The notes below the pieces were generated by a model. It was not told the origin of the DNA and did no database searches. It saw only the letters and a list, made by a program, of their open reading frames with translations. From positions 1,550,001 to 1,614,000 of the forward strand of contig NZ_CP113065.1 of the NCBI RefSeq assembly GCF_026625825.1: a stretch of DNA of 64,000 nucleotides, written 5' to 3'. Every line of letters starts with the position of its first letter. Positions within the stretch are counted from its first letter, which is position 1. Below, piece after piece: positions 18,024 through 26,187 of the stretch. The DNA comes from Pseudoxanthomonas sp. SL93. Lineage in GTDB: Bacteria > Pseudomonadota > Gammaproteobacteria > Xanthomonadales > Xanthomonadaceae. Made by a program: the position numbers and the translations under genes.

Positions 18024-18219
18024 CCTTCTCCCCGCAACTGCGGGGAGAAGGTGCCGAAGGCGGATGAGGGGCACGCAGGAGCCATCACCGCCTCGGCGAT
18101 GACGACCCTATCGAGCGACTGGAAAAGCAACACTCGAAACACCGCGCCACGATTGAACAAGGGCTCCGTCGCCCCTCACCCGCCCTCCGGGCACCCTTTC
18201 CCCGCACGCGGGGCTAGGG
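18024..18219. repeat. Intergenic hairpin repeat, GATGAGGGGC family; includes ald terminator-like stem
   Basis: It begins with a perfect 12-base stem CCTTCTCCCCGC / GCGGGGAGAAGG (18024-18051), just after the ald stop, followed by GATGAGGGGC, a variable middle, CGCCCCTCACC and a closing GC stem (about 18200-18215). Same layout as 14529-14675. The first stem can act as a terminator for ald, though no T-run follows. Confidence 0.7.
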
Positions 18220-18239
18220 ATTCCACCAGGTAGTCCGCC

Positions 18240-19730
18240 ATGACTGAAGCACTGCATCATTTCTTCGACGGACAGCAGGTGGAGGGCAGCAGTGGCCGCT
18301 TTGGCGACGTCTTCGACCCCGCCACCGGCACCATCACCGCACGCGTACCGTTGGCATCGGGCGATGACGTGAAGCAGGCGGTGGATGCCGCATCCACCGC
18401 CTTCCCCGCATGGGCCTCGACCACGCCGTTGAATCGCGCACGCGTGATGTTCCGTTTCAAGGAGCTGCTGGAGGCACACGCCGGTGACCTGGCGAAGATC
18501 ATCACATCCGAACACGGCAAGGTGCTGTCCGACGCACGCGGCGAAGTGACGCGCGGGCTGGAAGTCGTGGAGTTTGCCTGCGGCATCCCGCACCTGCTCA
18601 AGGGCGAGCACTCGATGAACGTCGGCCGCGATGTCGATTCGTGGAGCGAGTACGCGCCGCTCGGCGTGGTCGCCGGCATCACACCCTTCAATTTTCCCGC
18701 GATGGTGCCGCTGTGGATGTTCCCGGTGGCGCTGGCCTGCGGCAACACCTTCGTGCTGAAGCCTTCGGAGCGCGACCCATCCGCCGCACTGTTCATGGCC
18801 GACCTGCTGAAACGGGCCGGGTTGCCGGATGGTGTGTTCAACGTCGTGCATGGCGACAAGGTGGCAGTGGATGCCCTGCTGGACGAACCGCGCGTGCAGG
18901 CGCTGAGCTTCGTGGGTTCCACATCGATCGCCGAATACATCTACGCGCGCGGCAGCGCCAACGGCAAGCGCGTGCAGGCGCTGGGCGGCGCGAAGAACCA
19001 CATGGTCGTGCTGCCCGACGCCGACCTGGACGGCGCCGTCTCTGCCCTGCTCGGTGCGGGCTATGGTTCGGCCGGCGAACGCTGCATGGCCATCTCGGTC
19101 GCTGTCTGCGTCGGCGATGCCACGGCGGATGCGCTGGTGGCGAAACTCGCGCCCAAGGTCGCCGCGCTGAAGATCGGACCCGGCTGCCAGGATCCCGAGA
19201 TGGGCCCGCTGGTCACCGGCGCGCACCGCGACAAGGTGCGCGGCTATGTGGACGCCGGCGTAGCCGAGGGTGCGCAACTGGTGGTCGATGGGCGCGGACA
19301 CTCGGTGGATGGCCACGCCGACGGTTTCTTCCTCGGTGGCTGCCTGTTCGACCGGGTGACGGCGGACATGACGATCTACCGCGAGGAAATCTTCGGCCCG
19401 GTGCTATGCGTCATGCGCGTGCCCGATCTGGACGCGGCGCTGCAACGGGTCAACGAGCACGAATACGGCAACGGCACCGCCATCTTCACCCGCGACGGCG
19501 GCGCGGCGCGCGAGTTCGCCCACCGCGTGCAGGCCGGCATGGTCGGCATCAATGTGCCCATTCCCGTGCCCATGGCGTTCCACAGCTTCGGTGGCTGGAA
19601 GCGTTCCATCTTCGGTCCGCTGCACGTGCACGGCCCCGACGGCGTGCGGTTCTACACGCGCCTGAAGACCATCACGGCCCGCTGGCCGGAAACGCATGCG
19701 GCCGAGTTCGTCATGCCGACCATGAAGTGA
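18240..19730 (+). CDS. mmsA: CoA-acylating (methyl)malonate-semialdehyde dehydrogenase
   Basis: ALDH-fold enzyme of 496 residues. The nucleophile is C282 in SAGERCMA, but the region that carries the general-base glutamate in hydrolytic ALDHs reads [12 protein letters not shown], as in MmsA/IolA enzymes that release the acyl group to CoA. The cofactor segment [12 protein letters not shown] and [12 protein letters not shown] fit as well. Expected reaction: malonate or methylmalonate semialdehyde + CoA + NAD+ to acetyl- or propionyl-CoA + CO2 + NADH. The usual valine-degradation partners are absent; the context of a beta-alanine-type transaminase argues for malonate semialdehyde from the aminopropyl part of spermidine or from beta-alanine. 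Confidence 0.92.
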   Translation: MTEALHHFFDGQQVEGSSGRFGDVFDPATGTITARVPLASGDDVKQAVDAASTAFPAWASTTPLNRARVMFRFKELLEAHAGDLAKIITSEHGKVLSDARGEVTRGLEVVEFACGIPHLLKGEHSMNVGRDVDSWSEYAPLGVVAGITPFNFPAMVPLWMFPVALACGNTFVLKPSERDPSAALFMADLLKRAGLPDGVFNVVHGDKVAVDALLDEPRVQALSFVGSTSIAEYIYARGSANGKRVQALGGAKNHMVVLPDADLDGAVSALLGAGYGSAGERCMAISVAVCVGDATADALVAKLAPKVAALKIGPGCQDPEMGPLVTGAHRDKVRGYVDAGVAEGAQLVVDGRGHSVDGHADGFFLGGCLFDRVTADMTIYREEIFGPVLCVMRVPDLDAALQRVNEHEYGNGTAIFTRDGGAAREFAHRVQAGMVGINVPIPVPMAFHSFGGWKRSIFGPLHVHGPDGVRFYTRLKTITARWPETHAAEFVMPTMK

Positions 19731-19783
19731 CGCGCAGCCGCGCCACTTCATCGCCCTTGCCGCCACCCGTCCGCTGACCGCCG

Positions 19784-20602
19784 CTAGAAACGGTAGACCG
19801 CGCCCAGGCGCAGGCCGCTGTTGACGAAGTCCAGGCTGCCATCGAAACGGTCTTTCTCCGCGTCGGCCTTGATGTGGTTGATGGTGTAGTCCAGCGAGAA
19901 GCCCACGCGTTCCCACGGAAACCATTCCACGCCCGCGCGACCGTAGGTGATGTCGGCGTCGATGTCGTTCAACTTGGCGGAGAAGTAGCCCAGCTCGGCG
20001 GATACGCGCCAGTCCTCGCCGGGCGTCCAACGCCAGTCTGCGCCGATCACCGGCGCGGGCAGGTCGGCATCGACGCTTTCGCTGATGGTACCGCCCACCT
20101 GCTCGCCATCGGCCTCGACCTCGGCCGACAGGCGCAGGTCCATCTGGTACCAGATCAACCCGACACGGGGACCGAGCGCCCAGTCCTCGTGCGAGGCCGC
20201 CCACCACGTGTAATCCAGCTCGTAGGTGTCCAGGTCGAACTCGCTGTCCACCGTGGCCGACGCCTCGTAGACGGTACCGTCGAACACGATGTCACGCGTC
20301 AGCTCGCGCGATGCGCTGCTGTCGTTGCCGTAGTACGCCAGCCCGAACTCATGCTTGTCCCAGGGCCGCCACGTCACCGCGACGAAGGCGATGGCATCGT
20401 CGTCCGACAGACCCAGATCGCGGTGCAGGTCCACTTCCGTGCCTTCCTGTGTTTCGCCGTCGGCCTTCACGTCGGTATCGAACCGGGTGATGTATCCCCC
20501 GATGCGCGCGCTGAACCTGTCGAGCGGTTCGACCGCATGTGCGGGGGCCATGCTGCACAGGGCGAGGGAACCGGCGATGCCAATCAATGCATAGCGTTTC
20601 AT
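19784..20602 (-). CDS. Outer-membrane beta-barrel protein, function unknown
   Basis: A 272-residue exported protein. A signal peptide ends about residue 24 (MAPAHA), and the mature part alternates short amphipathic strands rich in Trp and Tyr (for example AFVAVTWRPW, YELDYTWWAAS, VGLIWYQMDL), ending in the aromatic GAVYRF expected of a barrel inserted by Bam. The ATG at 20602 is preceded by AAGGAGCTCC. It lies 263 bases after the efflux operon on the same strand, with no gene in the gap. I do not recognise a specific family or substrate. Confidence 0.75.
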   Translation of the reverse strand: MKRYALIGIAGSLALCSMAPAHAVEPLDRFSARIGGYITRFDTDVKADGETQEGTEVDLHRDLGLSDDDAIAFVAVTWRPWDKHEFGLAYYGNDSSASRELTRDIVFDGTVYEASATVDSEFDLDTYELDYTWWAASHEDWALGPRVGLIWYQMDLRLSAEVEADGEQVGGTISESVDADLPAPVIGADWRWTPGEDWRVSAELGYFSAKLNDIDADITYGRAGVEWFPWERVGFSLDYTINHIKADAEKDRFDGSLDFVNSGLRLGAVYRF

Positions 20603-20865
20603 GGGAGCTCCTTGGAGTAGCGATGTTCGCGTCATCGGCATGGCCCGCTCTCGCAAACCACCCGTACCGGGGGAATTCATCGGACTGCTTCAGCCAACCA
20701 TCAACCTACCAACGACAGGGAGCATGCAATGCGGCCGGCGCGGGCCCGACTGCATTCTCCTTTTCGACAACCGCCCTTTCGCCGACGTCTGTACCGGGAT
20801 CGGAAGGTGGGGCGACCCGCGGGGTGCATGACCTCTCTCCTCTGTAACGGACTGCCGCCGCCGGA

Positions 20866-21915
20866 TCAGCGGGCAGCAGCCGGGGGAACGGAACGCGGAA
20901 TGCCTGCACGGCTCCAGAGCAGACTCATCATGCCCACCGCAAAGGCGCCCGCCAGCGCGAACTGGAACAGACGGACCAGCCACACCGACAGCGAGCCCGG
21001 CCCTGACGCAATGGCCGAACTGAAGATGATCAGCATGGCATTGCAACCCACCAGCGCCACCGCGCCTGCCGGCCCGCCGCGCAGGATGCCCTGGCCGAAA
21101 CCCAGCAACACCACGAACAACAGCAGGGCCAGGAAAAGAAGGTGGGGCGTGGTCAGCAGAACGGCGTGCATCAGCCACCCCAGCATGCCCCCGGCGAAGT
21201 TGCCCAGGATCAGGGCCAGCGCATGCGTCCGGCTGCGCTGCGGGTCGAAGTTGACCACCAGCATGACCGTCGTGACGATCACCGGCAGCGCATCGGCCAG
21301 GCCGAACAGCAGGTAGACCAGCAGCAACGGCAACATCACCGCCGTCGACAGCAGCGCGAGGGCAAGCGGACTCCCAGTCTGTGTCGCGCCTGCCGGTGGC
21401 GGTCCGCGCTTCGGCATCACGGGCCAGAACACATGCACGACGGCGATCAGCACCAGCGCCAGCGCGATGCCACGCACGAGCGCCAGCGGCAGGCTGCCCG
21501 CCATCGCCGGCGCCACCATCACCACCACTGGCACTACGGCCAGGCAGATCAACAGCAGCAGGGCGGGCACGCGCGGGCGCCCGGCCAGCATGGCGTGGAA
21601 CGCCACGAACATGCACAGCGTTATCAATCCCAGCAACACCAGCGGCATGCCCCGCAGCAGCGAAGCCATCACGAACGGCACCAACGCCGCCACCGTCATG
21701 ATGACCACCAGGCCCAGCGCCATCTTCAGCGGGGGACGCACCGGGAGGTTCGTGAGCAGCACCGCCGTCAGCACGGGCGCCAGGAAAGTGGGCGTCCACT
21801 GCAGCCATTCGCACAGCACGAAGGCAACGGTCACGCCCACGGCGAAGCGCAGGATGGCGTGGCGCGATGCACGCGTCGCTTCGTCCATGTGCACGTTGCC
21901 GGCCAGGGCGTTCAT
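20866..21915 (-). CDS. DUF2955-type inner-membrane efflux protein
   Basis: A 349-residue protein with about ten hydrophobic helices in two halves, resembling the DUF2955/FUSC-like proteins that accompany HlyD adaptors (AaeB-like systems). The ATG at 21915 overlaps the hlyD stop as ATGA, so the two are translationally coupled; an earlier in-frame GTG lies inside hlyD. It probably provides the inner-membrane channel of a tripartite pump with the adaptor and outer-membrane channel upstream. Substrate unknown; aromatic acids are typical for such systems. Confidence 0.8.
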   Translation of the reverse strand: MNALAGNVHMDEATRASRHAILRFAVGVTVAFVLCEWLQWTPTFLAPVLTAVLLTNLPVRPPLKMALGLVVIMTVAALVPFVMASLLRGMPLVLLGLITLCMFVAFHAMLAGRPRVPALLLLICLAVVPVVVMVAPAMAGSLPLALVRGIALALVLIAVVHVFWPVMPKRGPPPAGATQTGSPLALALLSTAVMLPLLLVYLLFGLADALPVIVTTVMLVVNFDPQRSRTHALALILGNFAGGMLGWLMHAVLLTTPHLLFLALLLFVVLLGFGQGILRGGPAGAVALVGCNAMLIIFSSAIASGPGSLSVWLVRLFQFALAGAFAVGMMSLLWSRAGIPRSVPPAAAR

Positions 21916-23087
21916 TGCAGGTAACTCAGCTGCGCGATCAGCCAGATCCACAGGCGCGAGAGGGGATTCAGCACGGAGCGCTCGCGGGTCTGGATGACCA
22001 CGTTCGCCTGCGCGCCACTGCGGCCCGGCGGCAGTCTGTCGTCCGCCTCGGCGGGCGTGTCCAGCACGATGCGCACCGGAAACCGCTGCGGCTCGCGCAA
22101 CCAGCCGTTCGGTGGCTCCACCCGCGGCAACTGCCCATTCGGCGATTCGCCGCCCTGCGCGATGCCCCAGCCCACGCTCTCCACGCGCGCCGGGAAGACC
22201 CTGCCCGGATGGTCGTCGAACACCACGTAGGCACGATTGCCGCGCGCGATGTTGCCCAACTGGTTCTCGCGCATCGCCGCGGTCACCCAGCGCGGACCGT
22301 CGGCGATGAAGCTGAGCACCGGCTGGCCACGGCTGGCGAATTGGCCGGGGGCCAGCCGCAGGTTGGTGACCGCGCCATCGGCCGGTGCGGCCACGGTGGT
22401 GCGGCGCAGGTCCAGCGCGGCCTGCTCGACGCTGATCATCGCCTGCAGGATCTGCGGATTGCTTTCGGGTCCACCGCCCAGGCGGATCCGTGCGCGTTCG
22501 GCTTCGGCCTGCGCGCGCGTGATTTCGGCACGCGTCTTGGCGATGTCCGCGCGGGCGCGGATCGCGGAGGTCTCCGACAGCGCCCGCTTGGCCGACAGGT
22601 CCAGCACGATCTTGCCCAGCTGCTGGCTGGCGGCCAGGTCCACGCGTTGGCGCTGCAGCTGCGCATCGGCCACGCGCACGTCCGCGGCGGAAGCGTCCAC
22701 GCCCTGCGAGGTGACCGCAAGATTGGCTTCCGCCGCCCGCAGCGCGATCTCGAACGGCACCGGATCCATCCGGAAGAGCATCTGGCCCTTCTTTACCGCC
22801 TGGTTGTCGCTGATGCCCACCGCCACCACCGGCCCGCTGATTTCCGGCGCCACCTGCACGAGGAAGGTATCGACCGTGGCCTGCGAGGTGTAGGGCGTGA
22901 AGCGGTCAGCTATCAGCTGGTAGACGAAGAGCGCGAGCAACGCCGCCAGCGCCACCTGCACGATCTTCCTGACCGGCTTGGCCTCCGCTGCAGGCGCACT
23001 GGCCGGTGCCGATCCCGGCCCGCCCTCTGCGGCCACCGTCGCGCCGGATGTGCTGGCTTCGTTCCTTGCCTGCGGTGCGTTCGCCAT
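21912..23087 (-). CDS. HlyD-family periplasmic adaptor
   Basis: Membrane fusion protein of 391 residues. After a disordered Ala/Pro-rich start comes one transmembrane helix (about 45-62, VQVALAALLALFVYQLI), the biotinyl-lipoyl half (VAPEISGPVVAVGISDNQAVKKGQ, given here in two parts), a coiled coil of Ala/Arg/Glu heptads (about 125-210) and the returning half (VAAPADGAVTNLRLAPGQFA). It should bridge the DUF2955 protein and the outer-membrane channel. Operon order: channel, adaptor, inner-membrane protein; 20 bases separate it from the channel gene. Confidence 0.9.
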   Translation of the reverse strand: MANAPQARNEASTSGATVAAEGGPGSAPASAPAAEAKPVRKIVQVALAALLALFVYQLIADRFTPYTSQATVDTFLVQVAPEISGPVVAVGISDNQAVKKGQMLFRMDPVPFEIALRAAEANLAVTSQGVDASAADVRVADAQLQRQRVDLAASQQLGKIVLDLSAKRALSETSAIRARADIAKTRAEITRAQAEAERARIRLGGGPESNPQILQAMISVEQAALDLRRTTVAAPADGAVTNLRLAPGQFASRGQPVLSFIADGPRWVTAAMRENQLGNIARGNRAYVVFDDHPGRVFPARVESVGWGIAQGGESPNGQLPRVEPPNGWLREPQRFPVRIVLDTPAEADDRLPPGRSGAQANVVIQTRERSVLNPLSRLWIWLIAQLSYLQ

Positions 23088-23107
23088 CGGGACTCTCGTC
23101 GCTTGCG

Positions 23108-24622
23108 TCAGGGGGAGGGATCGGCGGCGTCGGCCAACGCGGCCGGCGCCCTGCGGGAATCCTGCGGTGAGCGGTGGGAGGCCGCCGGCAACGGCGCGAC
23201 GCGATCGACCCAGTCCCCGCCCAGCGCCCGGTACAGGTCCACATGTGCGCGATACCCATCGCCACGTGCGGTGCTCAGCGACAGTTCCGCCGAGAACAGG
23301 CTGCGTTCGGTATCCAGCACGTCCAGGTAGTCGGCGTAGCCGTTGTCATAGCGTTCGCGCGCAAGCCCCACGGCACGCCGCAATGCCTGCACGCGGCGCT
23401 CCAGCGAGACGATCAGCGCGCGCTTGGCCTCGATCGCGGCCAGCGCATCGTCCACGTCGCGGAAGGCGTTCTGGATGGTCTTCTGGTAGGCCAGCAGCGC
23501 CTGCTCGTGCCGGGCACGCGCCTGCTCGTTGGCGGCATCGATGGCGCCGCCCGCGAAGATCGGGCCCAGCAGTTGTCCTGCAAACGACCATGCACGCGAG
23601 GGACCACTGAACAGGCTGTCGAGGTCATTGCTTGCCGTACCACCCGACCCGGTCAGCGTGAGGCTGGGGAAATACAGCGTGCGTGCGGCGCCGACCAGGG
23701 CATTGGCGGCGACCAGTTGCTGTTCCGACTGCAGGATGTCGGGACGCCGGGCGACGAGGTCCGATGGCAATCCGGCCGGTACTGCAGGCATCAGCAGCGC
23801 CTGCAGCGTGCCGCCGCGCGCAATGGGTCCGGGATTGCGCCCGACGAGCACCGACAGCGCATGTTCCTGCTGCGCGATGGCCTGCCGGATTTCCGGGATG
23901 GATGCGGCCGCGGATTCGTACTCCGCCTGCACCTGCATCATTTCAAACTCGGACACGGCACCGCCGTCCAGCCGCAGCTGGAAGAGATCGACATTCTCCT
24001 GGCGGCCCTTCAGCGTCGCCTGCGAGATCTCCAGCCGGCGATCGAGATCGAGCAGGGTGACGTAACCGGAGACGACGGCTGACACCAGCGTCAGCGCAAC
24101 GCCCAGGCGTGCCTGTTCGGTGGACATCAGATTGGCGCGGGCCGCTTCGTCCTCGCGGCGAAGGCGACCCCACAGATCCAGCTCCCAGCTGGCGGACAGC
24201 AATGCCGAGTAGGTGCTGCCCGCCGGCGTGCCCGGAGCACGCTGGCGCCCCGCACTGGCGCCGTAGCCCACCGCGGGGAGCGCCTGCGCATGGGTGGAAG
24301 CGACCCGGGCGGCAAATTCGTCCACGCGGGCCGTGGCGATGCGCAGGTCGTGATTGGCGACCAGGGCTTCGCTGACCAGGCGATCGAGTTCGGCATCACC
24401 GAATGCCCGCCACCAGGCGGGGACCTCGGCGAGTGTCGAAGTGGACGGGCGGTCCTGCGCCGCGGTCGCGGCGAAGCGGTAGCTGTCCGGCACGTCGACG
24501 GAAGGACGCGTGTAGTCGGGACCCAGCGCGCAGCCGGACGACGCACATGCGGCCACGGCCACCAGGGTTGTGATGGACCAAGAGGGGCTACTGACTCGCG
24601 CGCTGCGACTCAAGGGTGCCAC
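23108..24622 (-). CDS. NodT/OprM-type outer-membrane efflux lipoprotein
   Basis: TolC-like channel subunit of 504 residues. The N-terminus has a lipoprotein signal with lipobox SSGC (Cys31) followed by ALGPDYTRP, the hallmark of NodT-family factors, and the two OEP repeats follow (first about 70-260, second about 285-465). The start is a GTG at 24622 with an AGGTGGC stretch just upstream; no in-frame ATG lies before the signal. First gene of the efflux operon. The 266-base gap to the divergent receiver gene shows no other feature I can name. Confidence 0.88.
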   Translation of the reverse strand: MAPLSRSARVSSPSWSITTLVAVAACASSGCALGPDYTRPSVDVPDSYRFAATAAQDRPSTSTLAEVPAWWRAFGDAELDRLVSEALVANHDLRIATARVDEFAARVASTHAQALPAVGYGASAGRQRAPGTPAGSTYSALLSASWELDLWGRLRREDEAARANLMSTEQARLGVALTLVSAVVSGYVTLLDLDRRLEISQATLKGRQENVDLFQLRLDGGAVSEFEMMQVQAEYESAAASIPEIRQAIAQQEHALSVLVGRNPGPIARGGTLQALLMPAVPAGLPSDLVARRPDILQSEQQLVAANALVGAARTLYFPSLTLTGSGGTASNDLDSLFSGPSRAWSFAGQLLGPIFAGGAIDAANEQARARHEQALLAYQKTIQNAFRDVDDALAAIEAKRALIVSLERRVQALRRAVGLARERYDNGYADYLDVLDTERSLFSAELSLSTARGDGYRAHVDLYRALGGDWVDRVAPLPAASHRSPQDSRRAPAALADAADPSP

Positions 24623-24888
24623 CTGTCAGGGGGCCGTCTCCGACAACGGCACGCCATACTGCGCCCGCCCTTCGCCGCCGGTCAATGACCCCTGTCGACA
24701 CTTCCCTGACGCAGTGCGGCAAACAGCCCCGGCGCCCCGGTAACGCGATGCACCGGTCTGCAGACTGCCCGGCGCGGGTCGACCCGGGCTCTGCTCAAGA
24801 ATCATCTTCCTGTGCCGATAAAGCCCTCAGGCGGCTCCGTGCCCACGGCTGCCGCGACCGTCTTCCACTCTTTCCAGGGTCCATCACG

Positions 24889-25257
24889 ATGACATCACGC
24901 CCGACCGTTCTGCTTTGCGATGATTCGCGCGCACTGCGCATGCTCGCCGCCCGCCAGCTTGCGGACAGCGGCTTCGAGGTGGTCGGTGAAGCCGGCAACG
25001 GCAACGAAGCCTTCAGCCAGTACCAGGCGCTGAAGCCCGACGTGGTGCTGATGGACCTGGTGATGCCCGAGTGCGACGGCAAGCAGGCGCTGGGCCGGAT
25101 CCTGGCCCACGATCCGTCCGCCCGCGTGGTGATCCTGAGTTCCCTCGGCGCACAGAGCGACATCGAGGAATGCCTGAAGCTGGGCGCCAAGTCCTACCTG
25201 CAGAAGCCGATCGATCCGGAAGTCATGGATCGCGTGCTGCACGAGGCGGTTGCCTGA
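24889..25257 (+). CDS. CheY-like single-domain response regulator
   Basis: A 122-residue stand-alone receiver. The acidic pair D11-D12 (LLCDDSRA), phosphoacceptor D56 (VVLMDLVMP), the switch residues in VVILSSLGAQ and K106 (YLQKPID) are intact. The ATG at 24889 has no strong ribosome site but gives the standard domain boundary. The next gene, 47 bases downstream, encodes a CheX-type phosphatase that could dephosphorylate it. No kinase is nearby. Confidence 0.93.
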   Translation: MTSRPTVLLCDDSRALRMLAARQLADSGFEVVGEAGNGNEAFSQYQALKPDVVLMDLVMPECDGKQALGRILAHDPSARVVILSSLGAQSDIEECLKLGAKSYLQKPIDPEVMDRVLHEAVA

Positions 25258-25304
25258 CCGGCACGCATTTCCTCCCTATACCGTCATCTGCACGAGGCTA
25301 CACC

Positions 25305-26147
25305 ATGGCAGCAAAATTCCTGGGCCAGTTCCTGCTGGAACGCGGCACCATTACCTCACCGCAGCTCCTGGCCGCGCTCGACGCGCAGCGCGCCTCCAAT
25401 CCCCTGCTCGGCGAACTGGCCGTGCACCACGGCATGCTGAGCGAGGCGCAGGCGCGCCGCATCAACGAACGGCAGCGTGCGGAAGACCGCCGTTTCGGCG
25501 ACATCGCGCAGGACATGGGCCTGCTGGATGGCGCGCAGCTGGACGTGCTGCTGGCGGCGCAGAAATCCGCGCGCAAGCTGTTCGGCGAGATCCTGGTGGA
25601 ACAGGGCACGCTGACCCGCGACCAGCTTGAAGTCGAACTCGCTGCGCATCGCCAGGACCTGGATGAAGCCAATCACGCGCTTGCACTGGGCATCGCCGGC
25701 CACCCGCTCGGTGAAACCGTCACCAGCGCCATCCGAGTCTGCAACCGGCTGTTCCCGCGCCTGCTCGGCAGCCAGTGCCAGGCCGCCGGCATTGCCGACG
25801 CCGCGGCGCTGGCCGCCTGCGATGTCACCGCGCACGTGCGCATCGACGCCGCGCAGCCGATCCTGATCGGCCTGGGCTGCAGCCGGTCGACCCTGCAGGC
25901 GACGGCGTGTGCCCTGTTGTCGATCACGCCGGAACAATGCGACGACGAACTGGCCGTGGATGCATTGGGTGAACTGGTCAACGTGCTGATGGGCTACGTG
26001 GTGCGCGACACGCTGCCGGACGACGCCAGCTACCGCGCGCATCCGCCCACCACCACGCTGAGCGCCGCCGACGTGGTCGCCACCGGCACCACGCTGGCGC
26101 TGTCGATGAACACGCAGCACGGCGGATTCGTACTGATCGTCGGCTGA
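25305..26147 (+). CDS. CheX-type phosphatase with four N-terminal MshEN-like repeats
   Basis: A 280-residue protein in two parts. Residues about 5-115 contain four repeats spaced about 29-30 residues, each like LGE-LVEQG-L---QL---L--Q (starting at 5, 35, 64 and 93), resembling the GspE/MshE N-terminal fold, which in MshEN proteins binds c-di-GMP. Residues about 135-278 resemble CheX/CheC phosphatases, with the catalytic pattern ELVN (E223, N226). It follows a CheY-like gene and probably controls its phosphorylation. The c-di-GMP idea is inference: the family's leading Arg-Leu-Gly is only partly kept. Confidence 0.75.
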   Translation: MAAKFLGQFLLERGTITSPQLLAALDAQRASNPLLGELAVHHGMLSEAQARRINERQRAEDRRFGDIAQDMGLLDGAQLDVLLAAQKSARKLFGEILVEQGTLTRDQLEVELAAHRQDLDEANHALALGIAGHPLGETVTSAIRVCNRLFPRLLGSQCQAAGIADAAALAACDVTAHVRIDAAQPILIGLGCSRSTLQATACALLSITPEQCDDELAVDALGELVNVLMGYVVRDTLPDDASYRAHPPTTTLSAADVVATGTTLALSMNTQHGGFVLIVG

Positions 26148-26154
26148 TCCGCGT

Positions 26155-26175
26155 CCGCGCCCTCGGCGGGCGCGG
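26155..26175. terminator. Bidirectional stem between convergent genes
   Basis: CCGCGCCC (26155-26162) and GGGCGCGG (26168-26175) form an 8-base GC stem with a 5-base loop in the 40-base gap between the CheX-type gene and rlmL. A short T-run (GTTT) follows on the plus strand. Confidence 0.55.
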
Positions 26176-26187
26176 CGTTTCACCTGC

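Noticed and set aside
20603..20865. Possible small gene between the barrel protein and the DUF2955 gene
   Set aside because: Short plus-strand frames lack ribosome sites and family features; only a weak hairpin near 20725-20760 is visible.
24623..24888. Possible upstream extension of the CheY-like protein
   Set aside because: The extension is low-complexity and the ATG at 24889 sets the usual receiver boundary.
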